From NCBI GenBank assembly GCA_023398335.1, contig JAEWSJ010000012.1:1-64000 (forward strand): a stretch of 64,000 nucleotides of DNA, written 5' to 3'. Position 1 is the stretch's first letter. Each line of letters starts with the position of its first letter. Source of the DNA: Bacillota bacterium (GTDB taxonomy: Bacteria > Bacillota_I > Bacilli_A > RFN20 > CAG-288). Positions 9,329-18,941 of this stretch are shown here, in pieces. The translations under genes and the position numbers were made by a program. Under the pieces are notes generated by a model. The model was not told the DNA's origin. It saw only the letters and a program-made list of their open reading frames with translations, and made no database searches.

Positions 9329-9615
9329 AGTCTGCTTTTTCAACAAAACAATATTGAAAAATACATCGATGAAAGATTGAAGTAAAACCAACTATGTTAC
9401 TAATAATATTTTATGTATTTTGAACTGAATTTATCTGCTGATAATAATGATTTTTACAACATTATCTTCTTATAAAACTGCGTTTATTTCATTTCTTACG
9501 TAACAACTGAGGTTACTATAAAAACCTATTAAAAAAAGCTAATGCTTAAAGACATATATTATATATATAATATATATAATATGTGATATAATATAAGGGA
9601 TTGAGAGGCTTTTAT
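9329..9615 (+). promoter_or_regulatory. Intergenic region with AT-alternating tract and promoter of yaaA-recF-gyrBA
   Basis: No gene is seen in this stretch. From 9554 to 9592 the DNA is almost purely alternating AT (ATATATTATATATATAAT and similar) and could melt or form a cruciform easily. It ends in an extended -10, TGATATAAT (9584-9592), followed by a GAGAGG ribosome site and the ATG at 9616. No -35 is recognisable. Confidence 0.6.
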
Positions 9616-9825
9616 ATGGAAAAAGTAAAAATAAAAACTGAATATATAACTTTAGGTCAATTTATTAAATTTGTTAATTTAATTTCGACTGGGGGAGAAG
9701 AAAAGATATTCTGTGCTTCTCATAAGATTATCGTAAATGGCGAAAATGAAAATCGCCGTGGACGTAAACTCCGTGATGGAGACAAAATTGAGATTGATAA
9801 TTCTTCTTACGAATTATGTTTGTAA
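9616..9825 (+). CDS. yaaA: S4-domain RNA-binding protein YaaA
   Basis: 69 aa. This small S4-domain protein is found between dnaN and recF in most Bacillota; it binds RNA and has been linked to ribosome assembly. The S4 pattern is visible: ITLGQFIKFVNLISTGGE, then KIIVNGENENRRGRKLRDGD. I use the ATG at 9616 (MEKVKIKTEY) after GAGAGG; the open frame also allows a TTG at 9601. Its end overlaps recF by 10 bases, so the two are translationally coupled. Confidence 0.92.
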   Translation: MEKVKIKTEYITLGQFIKFVNLISTGGEEKIFCASHKIIVNGENENRRGRKLRDGDKIEIDNSSYELCL

Positions 9826-10904
9826 AAAGAATAAGTTTATCGTCATTTAGAAATTTTAATGAACTTGTTGCTGAATTTGCTAATCATCTCATTTGCTTCA
9901 AAGGAGATAACGCCGAAGGAAAAACTAATTTAATTGAATCGATATATTACTTATCAGTCAGCAAATCATTTAAAAAAGCTGAAGATAAGGAATTGATTGA
10001 GTTTAATAAAACTTCATCTTCTCTAGGATTAATATATAACTCAGAGATAGATGGAGAACATATTATTAAAATTGATATTCTTCAAAAAGGTAAAATAGTT
10101 TACTTCGATGATATAAAACAAAAAAGCGTTGCAACGATAGTAGGAAAGCTTCCTACCGTTGTCTATGATCCTTCTTCTCCAATGCTGTTTAAACAAGATC
10201 CAGCATCAAGAAGGAAAATAATCGATGAGACTTTATCAAATCTTTCTCAAAATTATCTATATAATTTAACAAGATATAGAAAATTAATGAAAGAAAGAAA
10301 CATGGCTCTTATTCAAAAATACGATGAAGATGTCATAAACGTGCTTACAAGCGAACTTTCTAAGTTGGATTATAAAATATACATAGAGCGTAAGAATTTC
10401 GTTTCTAGGCTAAATAAAGAGATAAATTCAATCTATCACGAGTTATTTAAACAAGAAGACAAATTAACGTTACAATACATATCAAATGTTCCTCATATTG
10501 AAGATGAAAATAAATTTGATGAAAGTATTCTTGAAAACTTTGGAAAAATACGAACAATAGAAAGAATTAAAGCAGTAACATTAATTGGAATTCATCGAGA
10601 TGATCTAATAGCCTCTATCAATGATCAAAGTGTAGGAAGTTTTGCTTCTCAAGGCCAAAACAGAATTACAACACTAGCATTAAAACTAGCAATAGGAAAA
10701 ATCTACGAAGATAATTTTAAAGAAAAACCAGTTTATTTACTTGATGATGTTTTATCGGATTTAGATGAAGAAAGACAAAAACTACTTATTAGTTATTTCA
10801 AAAAAATAGGTCAGGTATTTGTTACTACTGCGGGTGCGATTAACGAAGAAGATTTTGACAGTATATACGAAATAAAAAATAAAGAAATAAGAAGGAGAAA
10901 ATAA
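9816..10904 (+). CDS. recF: DNA replication/repair protein RecF
   Basis: 362 aa. An SMC-like ATPase that loads RecA at gaps together with RecO and RecR. Walker A is GDNAEGKT (30-37), the signature is SFASQGQNR and Walker B is YLLDDVLSDLDEER. The start overlaps the end of yaaA, and the stop is one base before gyrB, so recF is in the middle of a tight operon. Confidence 0.96.
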   Translation: MFVKRISLSSFRNFNELVAEFANHLICFKGDNAEGKTNLIESIYYLSVSKSFKKAEDKELIEFNKTSSSLGLIYNSEIDGEHIIKIDILQKGKIVYFDDIKQKSVATIVGKLPTVVYDPSSPMLFKQDPASRRKIIDETLSNLSQNYLYNLTRYRKLMKERNMALIQKYDEDVINVLTSELSKLDYKIYIERKNFVSRLNKEINSIYHELFKQEDKLTLQYISNVPHIEDENKFDESILENFGKIRTIERIKAVTLIGIHRDDLIASINDQSVGSFASQGQNRITTLALKLAIGKIYEDNFKEKPVYLLDDVLSDLDEERQKLLISYFKKIGQVFVTTAGAINEEDFDSIYEIKNKEIRRRK

Positions 10905-10905
10905 G

Positions 10906-12963
10906 ATGGAAGAAAAAGATTTAAAAGAAGTTGAATCAGTTCTTGAAGATGAAATGGATGATGTTGATGAGAAAGAAGATTTTTCATCTGAAAAAGTAAA
11001 ATATGAAAATATTACAGTTGAAGATGAAATTAAAGAAGAAAAAGCTAAATCACATTATACCGCGGATGATATTAAAGTCCTTGAAGGTCTTGAACCAGTT
11101 CGTCAAAGACCAGGTATGTACATCGGCACTACTTCTGGAAAGGGTCTACATCACTTAGTACGTGAAATTACCGATAACGCGGTTGATGAAGCGTTAGCTG
11201 GTTATTGTCATAACATTACTATTTCACTTGAAAAAGATAATTCAGTAACAGTTGAAGATGATGGTAGAGGTATTCCGTGTGGGGTTGTTGCTCAAACAGG
11301 TAAATCCGCCGTTGAAACTGTTTATACAGTCTTACATGCTGGTGGTAAGTTTGAAGGATCTGATGGATATAAAGTATCCGGCGGTTTACATGGTGTTGGT
11401 GCTTCTGTTGTTAATGCTCTTTCTACACATGTTACTGTTACAGTTTGCAATGAAGGTACAGTAAAAGAAATTCAATTTGCCAATGGTGGCCACGTTGTTG
11501 GAAATGGAGTTAAAGTTATTGGTGAATGTCCAATTGAAAAAACAGGAACAAAAGTTAATTTCTTACCTGATCCAACAATATTTAAAGAAACTATTGTTTT
11601 TCAATTCTCTGAACTAAGAGATTATATTCGTCAGACAGCATATTTGATTCGTGGTTTAAAACTTACTATCATCGATAAAAGAGAAGAAGATGATTATTCA
11701 GAAACTTATTGCTTTGAAGGTGGTATTGCTGAATATGTTTCATATATCAACGCTGGAAAAGACAAAGTCTTCGATTCAGTTCTATACTTTGAAGGTAAGG
11801 CGGATGGTATTTTTGTTGAAACAGCCTTTCAACCTACAAGAGGTTCAGTTTTTGCAATAAAATCTTTCTGTAATAATATTTGTACCGCTGGTGGTGGTAC
11901 ACACGAAGAAGGTTTTAGATTAGCGTTAGGACGTGAATTAAATAGATACTTCCAATCTAAAGGATGGATTAAAGGAACAGAAGAAAATTTCCTTTATGAA
12001 GATTTAACAGAAGGTTTAACTGTTGTTATATCAGTTAAGCATCCAGATCCACAATATGAAGGTCAAGTTAAAGATAAATTAGGTAATGCTGAAGTAAGAA
12101 AAATAGTCTCTTCTATCGTTGGAGATAAATTATCTGAGTGGTTATTAGAAAATCCAAAAGAAGGAAGGCTATTATTCGAAAGAGCATTATCCGCTTTTAA
12201 AGGTAGAAAAGCCGCTGAAAGAGCAAGAAAAAATATTCAAGGTAAAGGATCTCTTGGTGGTTCAATGCCAGATAAATTAGCTGATTGTATTTCAAAGAAT
12301 CCAATCGAACGTGAATTATTTATCGTTGAAGGTAATTCCGCAGGTGGTTCGGCTAAAAACGGACGTGATAGCTTTACACAAGCTATTCTTCCACTTAGAG
12401 GTAAAATCTTAAATATTGAAAAAGCTCAAGCAACAAGAATTGAAAAAAATGCTGAAATTGAAAATATGATTCAAGCTATTGGGGCTGGTTATGGCGAACA
12501 TTTTGATGTTAATAAAATCAGATATCATAAAGTCATTATTATGACCGATGCTGATGTCGATGGCTCCCATATTAGAATTTTATTATTAACATTCTTCTAT
12601 AGATTTATGAAGCCTTTAGTTGAACAAGGTTATGTCTATATTGCTCAACCTCCTCTTTATAAACTTTCATATCAAGGACATGATTATTATTGCTTTAAAG
12701 AAGAAGAACTTGAACCGTTGCGTTCTAAACTTCCTTCCAACGCTCGTTACTCATTACAACGTTATAAAGGTCTTGGTGAAATGGATGCTTCTCAACTTGC
12801 AGAAACAACCATGGAAAAAGATAGACGTAAGATGTGGAGAGTACAAGTTGAAGATGCAGAAGCTGCCAATAATGCCCTTATTGATTTAATGGGTGAAAAT
12901 GTTGAGCCAAGAAAAGATTACATTACAACAAACGCCAAGTTTGTTAAGAATTTAGATATTTAG
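10906..12963 (+). CDS. gyrB: DNA gyrase subunit B
   Basis: 685 aa. The ATPase subunit of gyrase. GHKL motifs: DNAVDEA, DDGRGIP and SGGLHGVGASVV. TOPRIM motifs: EGNSAGGSAKNG and DADVDGSHIR, with YKGLGEMDA further on. Two oddities are visible. First, an acidic N-terminal extension of about 45 residues precedes the usual start (YTADDIKVLEGLEPV). Second, Asn477 stands where the TOPRIM EGD motif normally has Asp (E. coli D426). The ribosome site AGAAGGAG lies in the end of recF, and gyrA follows after 15 bases. Confidence 0.97.
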   Translation: MEEKDLKEVESVLEDEMDDVDEKEDFSSEKVKYENITVEDEIKEEKAKSHYTADDIKVLEGLEPVRQRPGMYIGTTSGKGLHHLVREITDNAVDEALAGYCHNITISLEKDNSVTVEDDGRGIPCGVVAQTGKSAVETVYTVLHAGGKFEGSDGYKVSGGLHGVGASVVNALSTHVTVTVCNEGTVKEIQFANGGHVVGNGVKVIGECPIEKTGTKVNFLPDPTIFKETIVFQFSELRDYIRQTAYLIRGLKLTIIDKREEDDYSETYCFEGGIAEYVSYINAGKDKVFDSVLYFEGKADGIFVETAFQPTRGSVFAIKSFCNNICTAGGGTHEEGFRLALGRELNRYFQSKGWIKGTEENFLYEDLTEGLTVVISVKHPDPQYEGQVKDKLGNAEVRKIVSSIVGDKLSEWLLENPKEGRLLFERALSAFKGRKAAERARKNIQGKGSLGGSMPDKLADCISKNPIERELFIVEGNSAGGSAKNGRDSFTQAILPLRGKILNIEKAQATRIEKNAEIENMIQAIGAGYGEHFDVNKIRYHKVIIMTDADVDGSHIRILLLTFFYRFMKPLVEQGYVYIAQPPLYKLSYQGHDYYCFKEEELEPLRSKLPSNARYSLQRYKGLGEMDASQLAETTMEKDRRKMWRVQVEDAEAANNALIDLMGENVEPRKDYITTNAKFVKNLDI

Positions 12964-12978
12964 GAAAGGTGGTTTATT

Positions 12979-15603
12979 ATGATTGATGAAAAAGATGAAT
13001 TAGAAAAAAATCTTGAAGAAGAAGATAACGAGAATAAACCTACTGAAATTAGTGAGGAAGAAGCTAATATTGTAAAAGGTTCCGGTATCGAAGGAGAAGA
13101 AGAAGGTATTCAAGGTGGGATGACCGATGTTGAAATGGCACCGATTGTTAAAGAATCTTTCCTTGATTACGCAATGTCGGTTATTGTCTCTCGTGCTTTA
13201 CCTGATGCGCGTGATGGTTTTAAACCAGTCCAAAGACGTATTATTTTCGGTATGAACGAAGCTTCAATGACTCCAGATAAACCATTTAAGAAATCCGCAC
13301 GTATCGTTGGTGATGTTATGGGTAAATATCACCCACATGGTGATTCCTCAATTTATCTTGCCATGGCAAGATTAGCTCAAGACTTTGCAGTTAGATATAC
13401 TTTAGTTGATGGCCATGGTAACTACGGTTCCCAAGATGGTGATGAACCAGCGGCGGCTCGTTATACTGAAGCAAGAATGTCTAAACTCGCCCTTGAAATG
13501 GTAAAAGATATCAATAAGAATACTGTTGATTTCATGGACACTTATGACGGAGATGGACAAGAACCTGAAGTTTTACCTTCTCGAATTCCAAATTTAATTA
13601 TTAATGGTTCCTCTGGTATTGCTGTTGGTATGGCAACTAACATTCCACCACACAATCTCACAGAAACAATTAACGCTATTCAAGCCTTAATTAAGAATCC
13701 TGAACTTACTCCACTTGATTTAATGGAATATATTAAAGGTCCAGATTTCCCAGGTGGCGGTATTATTTTAGGACGTACTGGAATTAAGAATTACTTCGAA
13801 AAAGGTCAAGGTAGTATTAGAGTAAGAGGTAAATACACTCTTACTGAATCAAATGGTAAAACTACTATTGTCTTTAATGAAGTTCCATATATGGTTAACA
13901 AAAAAGATTTAGCTAAGAAAATAATGGAACTTGTTGATAATAAGACTCTTGAAGGAATTTCCGCAATTAATGATTATTCTTCTCATAAGATGGGAACTAG
14001 ATTTGAGATTGATTTAAAGAAAGGTGTTAACGCTGAAATTGTTTTAAATCATTTATTTAAATATACAAAATTACAAGACAGCTTTGCAGTTAACATGTTA
14101 GCTCTTGATCATGGCGCGCCAAAAATCATGAACATGAAGCAAGCGTTAAATATCTTCATCAAGTTCCAATGTGAACTCGTGGAAAGAAGAACAAGATTCG
14201 ATTTACAAAAAGCTAATGATAGATTACATATTTTAAATGGTTTATTAATTGCTCAAGATAATATCGATGAAGTTGTTCAAATAATTAAATCTGCGGATAC
14301 ATCTGATGTTGCAGCCCAAAGATTAATGGAAAAATTTAGCTTATCTGAAAAGCAAGTTAAAGCCATCCTTGATATGACCTTACGTAGACTTACCGGTCTT
14401 GAAAAAGGAAAGATTTTAGATGAAGATGCAATGTTAAAAGTTAATATTGCTACTTATAATAATATACTTACCAACTTCAGTATCTTACAACAAGTTGTTT
14501 ATGATGAGCTTGAAGAAATTAAACGTAAGAATGGTGATGAAAGACGTACTGAAGTCAGCGATCAAATCTTCTCCGATGAAGATGAAGACCTCATTGAAGA
14601 TCAAGATATATTAATCATGCAAACAACATCGGGTTATATTAAACGTTTACCACCAGATACATTTAGAACACAAAATAGAGGTGGTAAAGGTGTTATTGGA
14701 ATGACCACAAAGAACGATGAAGATATTGTCGATATTCTTGCTCACTCGAGAACAAAGACTGATGTTTTATTCTTTACAAATTTCGGTAAGGTGTACCGTA
14801 TGAGAGGTTATCAAATTCCAGAAGGAACACGTACTTCTAAAGGATTACCAGTTGTAAATCTCATTAGATTACAAGAAAACGAAAAAGTTAAGAGTATCAT
14901 CTCAATGAATGAATATGATGATAATCATTATCTCTTCTTTGTTACAAAGAATGGTGTTGTTAAGAAGACTAAGACTAGCGAATTCTCAAATATTAATTCA
15001 AATGGTAAGATAGCCATATCTTTAAAAGATGAAGATAATTTAGTTGATGTAACTTTAACAGATGGTGAAACAATTGTTTCTTTAGGTGCTTCTAATGGTA
15101 AAGTCTGTTCATTCTATGATAAGGATGTTAGACCAATGGGAAGAACAGCAGCCGGTGTTAAGGGTATGAACTTAAATGATGGAAGTCACATCGTTGGTTA
15201 TTGTACAAGTTTACAAGGAACGAAGATTTTCACCTTGTCAGAAAATGGATATGGAAAGATTTCTGAATCGACTCAATACCGTTTAACTTCTAGAGGTGGT
15301 AAAGGCGTCTATGCGCTCAAAGTTTCAGATAAATCTGGATCACTTATTGCATTGAAAGCAGTTGAGGGAGATGAGAATATTATCGTTATGACTAAAGAAG
15401 GTACTGTATTAAAAACAAGATTAAGTGAGATTAGAGAAGCTAATCGTGCGACTATGGGCGTAAGAGTCATTAGATTAAAAGATGGTGAATCAATTTCTGA
15501 AGTCTTAGTTCAACCAAAAGAAGAAGATGATGAAGTAGAAGTAAATACAGAAAATACTACTGAAGTTTCCACTAACGAAATGGAAACAAAGGAAGAAAAT
15601 TAG
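12979..15603 (+). CDS. gyrA: DNA gyrase subunit A
   Basis: 874 aa. The DNA-cleaving subunit. The catalytic tyrosine is Tyr162 (AARYTEARMSK), and the GyrA box QNRGGKG confirms gyrase rather than topoisomerase IV. The C-terminal beta-pinwheel follows, with an acidic tail. As in GyrB, there is an acidic N-terminal extension (about 45 residues, MIDEKDELEKNLEEE...). The quinolone region reads HPHGDSSIYLAM: the Ser83 position is kept (Ser123), but the Asp/Glu87 position is Leu127. The ribosome site is GGAAAGGTGG. Confidence 0.97.
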   Translation: MIDEKDELEKNLEEEDNENKPTEISEEEANIVKGSGIEGEEEGIQGGMTDVEMAPIVKESFLDYAMSVIVSRALPDARDGFKPVQRRIIFGMNEASMTPDKPFKKSARIVGDVMGKYHPHGDSSIYLAMARLAQDFAVRYTLVDGHGNYGSQDGDEPAAARYTEARMSKLALEMVKDINKNTVDFMDTYDGDGQEPEVLPSRIPNLIINGSSGIAVGMATNIPPHNLTETINAIQALIKNPELTPLDLMEYIKGPDFPGGGIILGRTGIKNYFEKGQGSIRVRGKYTLTESNGKTTIVFNEVPYMVNKKDLAKKIMELVDNKTLEGISAINDYSSHKMGTRFEIDLKKGVNAEIVLNHLFKYTKLQDSFAVNMLALDHGAPKIMNMKQALNIFIKFQCELVERRTRFDLQKANDRLHILNGLLIAQDNIDEVVQIIKSADTSDVAAQRLMEKFSLSEKQVKAILDMTLRRLTGLEKGKILDEDAMLKVNIATYNNILTNFSILQQVVYDELEEIKRKNGDERRTEVSDQIFSDEDEDLIEDQDILIMQTTSGYIKRLPPDTFRTQNRGGKGVIGMTTKNDEDIVDILAHSRTKTDVLFFTNFGKVYRMRGYQIPEGTRTSKGLPVVNLIRLQENEKVKSIISMNEYDDNHYLFFVTKNGVVKKTKTSEFSNINSNGKIAISLKDEDNLVDVTLTDGETIVSLGASNGKVCSFYDKDVRPMGRTAAGVKGMNLNDGSHIVGYCTSLQGTKIFTLSENGYGKISESTQYRLTSRGGKGVYALKVSDKSGSLIALKAVEGDENIIVMTKEGTVLKTRLSEIREANRATMGVRVIRLKDGESISEVLVQPKEEDDEVEVNTENTTEVSTNEMETKEEN

Positions 15604-15614
15604 GTTAATTAAAT

Positions 15615-16646
15615 ATGAATAGAAGACTTAAAGTAATGCTCTGCCTGAACGGAGAAAGGAACTCAAATAAAGCTGCAATGGATCGCGACCTTGTCGCGAT
15701 GCGTTATGCTTTAGAGTCGGCTGGTATTGATTATACTTTTAATCCAAAAGATAATTACGATATTGTCCATCTTCTTTCAAGCGAGCAATACAAAGCCTTT
15801 AAATCTATTAAGAAAACCAAATTAGGTAATCCTTCTGCGCCGGTAATTTTGCAAGCTTTTTGTGATTATAATGATTTTTCTTCTGGTAAAGAAGATGAAA
15901 AAAATGAATCGTTGCATCTGTTACCAAGACTTAAAAAAGAAGTATACAAATATTATAAAGATGTAGATGAAGTTATGGTATTTTGGCCAACGCAAAAGAC
16001 AATTTTAAAACATTACAATGTTGAGAATAAGATTTCTGTAATTAAGCCAGGTACAAAAGATTATTTTGAAGGTGATTATTCTTCTTATGAGAAACAAGCT
16101 TTTTTAAAATACTACGGGTTAAAAGAAGATTCTAAAATTGTTGTAAGTTACGGCGAATATTCTTACGAAAAGGGATTTGATATTTTAGAAAGTATCGCTA
16201 GATTATTTCCAAATTATGAATTCTTCTTCTTTGGTGGAAGAAAAGGCATTTTATCGAATTCTTCGCATTTTGAAAAAACGAATAAAATTGCTAATCTTCA
16301 TTATGAAGGTGATTTACCAACAGAACTTTATCACTCGATGATTTTTAATGCGTCGTGTTTATTGCTAACAAATTCATTTCATATCGATAGTACAATAATT
16401 ATCGAGTTTATGAAACAAGGAATTCCAGTTATCTCATCAAAAAACCCATTCTTATTTGATGTTCTTATTAAGGATAAGAATGCGTGGTTGGTAAAAGAAT
16501 TAGAGGAATATTATCAAGTGTTAAAAAATATCGAGAAAGATAATTTTGTTATTAACGCGAAAGAATTCGCTTCGACATATTCAATTAAAGAATATGGCGA
16601 GAGCTTATTAAAAGAATATAAAGTTCTTTTAAAGATAGAGGAATAA
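15615..16646 (+). CDS. Glycosyltransferase, GT4-like (GT-B fold)
   Basis: 343 aa, cytoplasmic, probably membrane-associated, transferring a sugar from an activated donor to a lipid or glycan. The C-terminal nucleotide-sugar half shows VVSYGEYSYEKGFDILESIA and the ExxxxxxxE-type segment TIIIEFMKQGIPVISSKN. The N-terminal half (YDIVHLL, PVILQAFCDYND) is the acceptor domain. It lies 11 bases after gyrA and 5 bases before the ClC gene, so it may be read from the gyrase transcript. Donor and acceptor cannot be told. Confidence 0.78.
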   Translation: MNRRLKVMLCLNGERNSNKAAMDRDLVAMRYALESAGIDYTFNPKDNYDIVHLLSSEQYKAFKSIKKTKLGNPSAPVILQAFCDYNDFSSGKEDEKNESLHLLPRLKKEVYKYYKDVDEVMVFWPTQKTILKHYNVENKISVIKPGTKDYFEGDYSSYEKQAFLKYYGLKEDSKIVVSYGEYSYEKGFDILESIARLFPNYEFFFFGGRKGILSNSSHFEKTNKIANLHYEGDLPTELYHSMIFNASCLLLTNSFHIDSTIIIEFMKQGIPVISSKNPFLFDVLIKDKNAWLVKELEEYYQVLKNIEKDNFVINAKEFASTYSIKEYGESLLKEYKVLLKIEE

Positions 16647-16651
16647 AAAAT

Positions 16652-18283
16652 ATGTTAAAAAAATTATTAAATTCCCACGGTTTTGATATTTCAAAATCCG
16701 CTTTAAAGAACGTTGGCCCTATATGTTTGTGGAGTTCATTAATAGGTACTTTTATGGGTGCCTTTACCTGGGTCTATTCAACTGCTTTTGAACATATGCA
16801 ACATTGTTCGCGTGATTATGTTTATGCTTATGTCTATTCAAATCCACAGTATGTTCCAGTGTTGTTCCTATGTTTGTTTATATTTGCTGCAATTACTTTT
16901 TTAGTGATAAAGTACCTTTCTAGACAATCAAGTGGATGTGGAACACCTTATGCGGAAGCGGAAATGCGTGGCCTTCTTCATGATCGAGGAAGAAACGGAT
17001 TTAAGTTATTAGCAGGTGTATTAATCAACAGCTTATTATCTATTTTTGCTGGAGTTCCTTTAGACGCTGAAGGAAGTGCAACAAAAATTGGTAGTATTAC
17101 TGGATCAATGTTAAGTCAAACAGATGGCAGAAGAAAATTTAAACATACCTCTTGGGAAAGATATATGGTTACTGCCGGGGCAAGCTCAGCTTTAGCTTGT
17201 TGTTCTAATGCTCCTCTTACTGGAATTATGTTTTCCTTAGAAGAAGGACATAGAAAGTTTTCCACTTCTATTTTCTTATCAACAGCTTCTGCGGTACTTT
17301 GTGGAATTATTACTCGTCGTTTGTTAGTCATGTGGACTGGCTTTGGTTCGGCGGAACACTTTGTTTTTGCTAATAGTTTAACTGGAATGATTCCATTTGA
17401 ACAAATATGGATGTTGTTAATTCTTGGAGTTGTAATTGGAACGGCAAGTACATTATTTGGCTATATTGCTGATACTTGTAATGACTGGGTCAGAGAACAT
17501 AAACCTAATTTATTAGTTAGTATTATTTCTTTATTTGTTATTGTTGGAATCCTCGGTTTAACATTTAACGATGCGTTATATGGTGGAACAAATTTGATTA
17601 ATAAAGTATTAACCAATGGTTATACCTGGGATACCGCACTTCTTTTATTCGTAGTTAGATTCGTGTTAATTATTTTTGCTATTTGTTGTAGAGGCAGCGG
17701 TGGATTATTCTTACCTATGTTGTCTTTAGGGGCGTTGATGGGTTATTTAATGGGATATAGTTTTACCTTTATTGGAATGGATCCTATTTATATATCAACC
17801 ATTGTTGTTATCTCTATGGCTGCTTTCTTTTCTTCGGTTGTTCGTGCTCCTCTAACTGGTATCTTATTAATAGTTGAACTTACAGGGGAAGTTCTTAATG
17901 GCTTCTTTGAAACTGGAATAGTTATTTTCGTTTCATTTGTTATGGTTTCATTATTAAATATTGTTCCAATTTATGATTCGTTGATTGATGACAACTTAGA
18001 AATTGAACGTGAAGGAAAAACTATTTCTTCTTCCTCGATATCTATAATCGTGGAAAGAGGATCATTTATTGACGGAAGAGAAATAAGAGATATCTTATGG
18101 CCGGATGGTGTTTCGATTGTTTCGATCAAACATGCCGATACTTCAAGTACTGAAGATGAAAAAAACGAAGAGTATGTTAAAGGTGACAATATAGCCAAAC
18201 CGGGAGATGAATTCTTCTTGAAGATCAAAACGTATTTCCCGGATATAGCAAAGATGAGTATCGAAGAATTGTTTATAAAATAG
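16652..18283 (+). CDS. ClC-family chloride channel/antiporter with C-terminal RCK_C domain
   Basis: 543 aa with about 10 or more membrane segments. Motif 2 is LDAEGSATKIG, where the gating Glu is kept but the following Pro of GxEGP is Ser. The FSLEEGHRKF segment keeps the internal proton Glu, favouring a proton/anion antiporter. The third motif is GSGGLFLPMLSLGALMG. A TrkA_C-like cytoplasmic domain covers about residues 450-543 (IIVERGSFIDGREIRD...KPGDEFFLKIK) and could bind a regulatory ligand. Fluoride-type ClC exporters have different motifs, so chloride is more likely. Confidence 0.88.
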   Translation: MLKKLLNSHGFDISKSALKNVGPICLWSSLIGTFMGAFTWVYSTAFEHMQHCSRDYVYAYVYSNPQYVPVLFLCLFIFAAITFLVIKYLSRQSSGCGTPYAEAEMRGLLHDRGRNGFKLLAGVLINSLLSIFAGVPLDAEGSATKIGSITGSMLSQTDGRRKFKHTSWERYMVTAGASSALACCSNAPLTGIMFSLEEGHRKFSTSIFLSTASAVLCGIITRRLLVMWTGFGSAEHFVFANSLTGMIPFEQIWMLLILGVVIGTASTLFGYIADTCNDWVREHKPNLLVSIISLFVIVGILGLTFNDALYGGTNLINKVLTNGYTWDTALLLFVVRFVLIIFAICCRGSGGLFLPMLSLGALMGYLMGYSFTFIGMDPIYISTIVVISMAAFFSSVVRAPLTGILLIVELTGEVLNGFFETGIVIFVSFVMVSLLNIVPIYDSLIDDNLEIEREGKTISSSSISIIVERGSFIDGREIRDILWPDGVSIVSIKHADTSSTEDEKNEEYVKGDNIAKPGDEFFLKIKTYFPDIAKMSIEELFIK

Positions 18284-18285
18284 AT

Positions 18286-18319
18286 AAAAAAGGGCTTGTT
18301 CATTATGATAAAGCTCTTT
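18286..18319 (-). terminator. Terminator for the XRE gene
   Basis: The stem AAAGAGCTT/AAGCCCTTT, read on the minus strand and with one wobble pair, is followed by TTTTTT. It lies just after the ClC stop, so it may slow transcription from both sides. Confidence 0.55.
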
Positions 18320-18383
18320 CTAAGATTGGTATTTTAATAGTTAATATACGTATCACAAAAACTTAAAATAAATATTTGCGGAT

Positions 18384-18572
18384 TTAATTTAAAAGATCGT
18401 TATAAGATATAGATAATATTGAAATTAACTTTTTTAATTTGTCAATTTCTGGTTTAGATATATTTTCTTCCCGTTTATATATTGTTTGTCTTGAAACATT
18501 CATTAATTCCGCTAGTTTTTCTTGAGTATAGGAATTTTGTTTTCTGTAATAAGCAATCTTGTCACCTAACAC
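18384..18572 (-). CDS. XRE-family transcriptional regulator, 62 aa
   Basis: A minimal helix-turn-helix protein of the Cro/C1 (HTH_3) type. The recognition part is TQEKLAELMNVSRQTIYKRE, and KPEIDKLKKLISILSISYND completes the five-helix fold. The start is GTG at 18572, 9 bases after a strong GGAGGG site. It stands alone, facing away from the peptide/ABC block at 18942, which it may control (inference). Confidence 0.82.
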   Translation of the reverse strand: MLGDKIAYYRKQNSYTQEKLAELMNVSRQTIYKREENISKPEIDKLKKLISILSISYNDLLN

Positions 18573-18941
18573 AATCTTACCCTCCTTCTAGCCTATATAA
18601 AGTTTATCACTCAAGGTATTTAGATAACACTAACCAATAGTTAGCATTTTTTCTTCATATAATGGGTCTTTATTGGCTCTTTTTGAGATGTTTAAATATG
18701 AATGTAGGCCATATATTCAAATTTATATTCCATTTATTATTCTCTTCTTGTTGCTTATTTGCTTGTTTTTAAGTAATTATTAAGAAAATTCATTATTAAA
18801 TTTTTGTATGAATTTCATAATTGATTTAGAAAATAATTATATAAATAAAATTAGATAAAGAAAAATTATTGTTACAAGTTTATTAATGATGAATCATACA
18901 TTTTTATAAGTGATATACTATTGTCATAGGAGAATAAAAAA
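18573..18941 (+). promoter_or_regulatory. Intergenic region between XRE gene and peptide/ABC block
   Basis: There is no convincing gene in these 370 bases. A dyad CTAAC-CAATA-GTTAG lies at 18630-18644 and could be an operator for the XRE protein. An extended -10, TGATATACT, lies at 18911-18919, 22 bases before the peptide ATG. A 36-codon hydrophobic frame at 18662-18772 has no ribosome site and is not called. Confidence 0.45.

Noticed and set aside
9554..9592. Alternating AT tract as the DNA unwinding element of oriC
   Set aside because: It is 3 kb from the DnaA-box cluster and directly contains the yaaA promoter; a role in origin opening is not supported.
18662..18772. 36-codon hydrophobic frame upstream of the peptide gene
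   Set aside because: No ribosome site and no promoter; AT-rich DNA gives such frames by chance.
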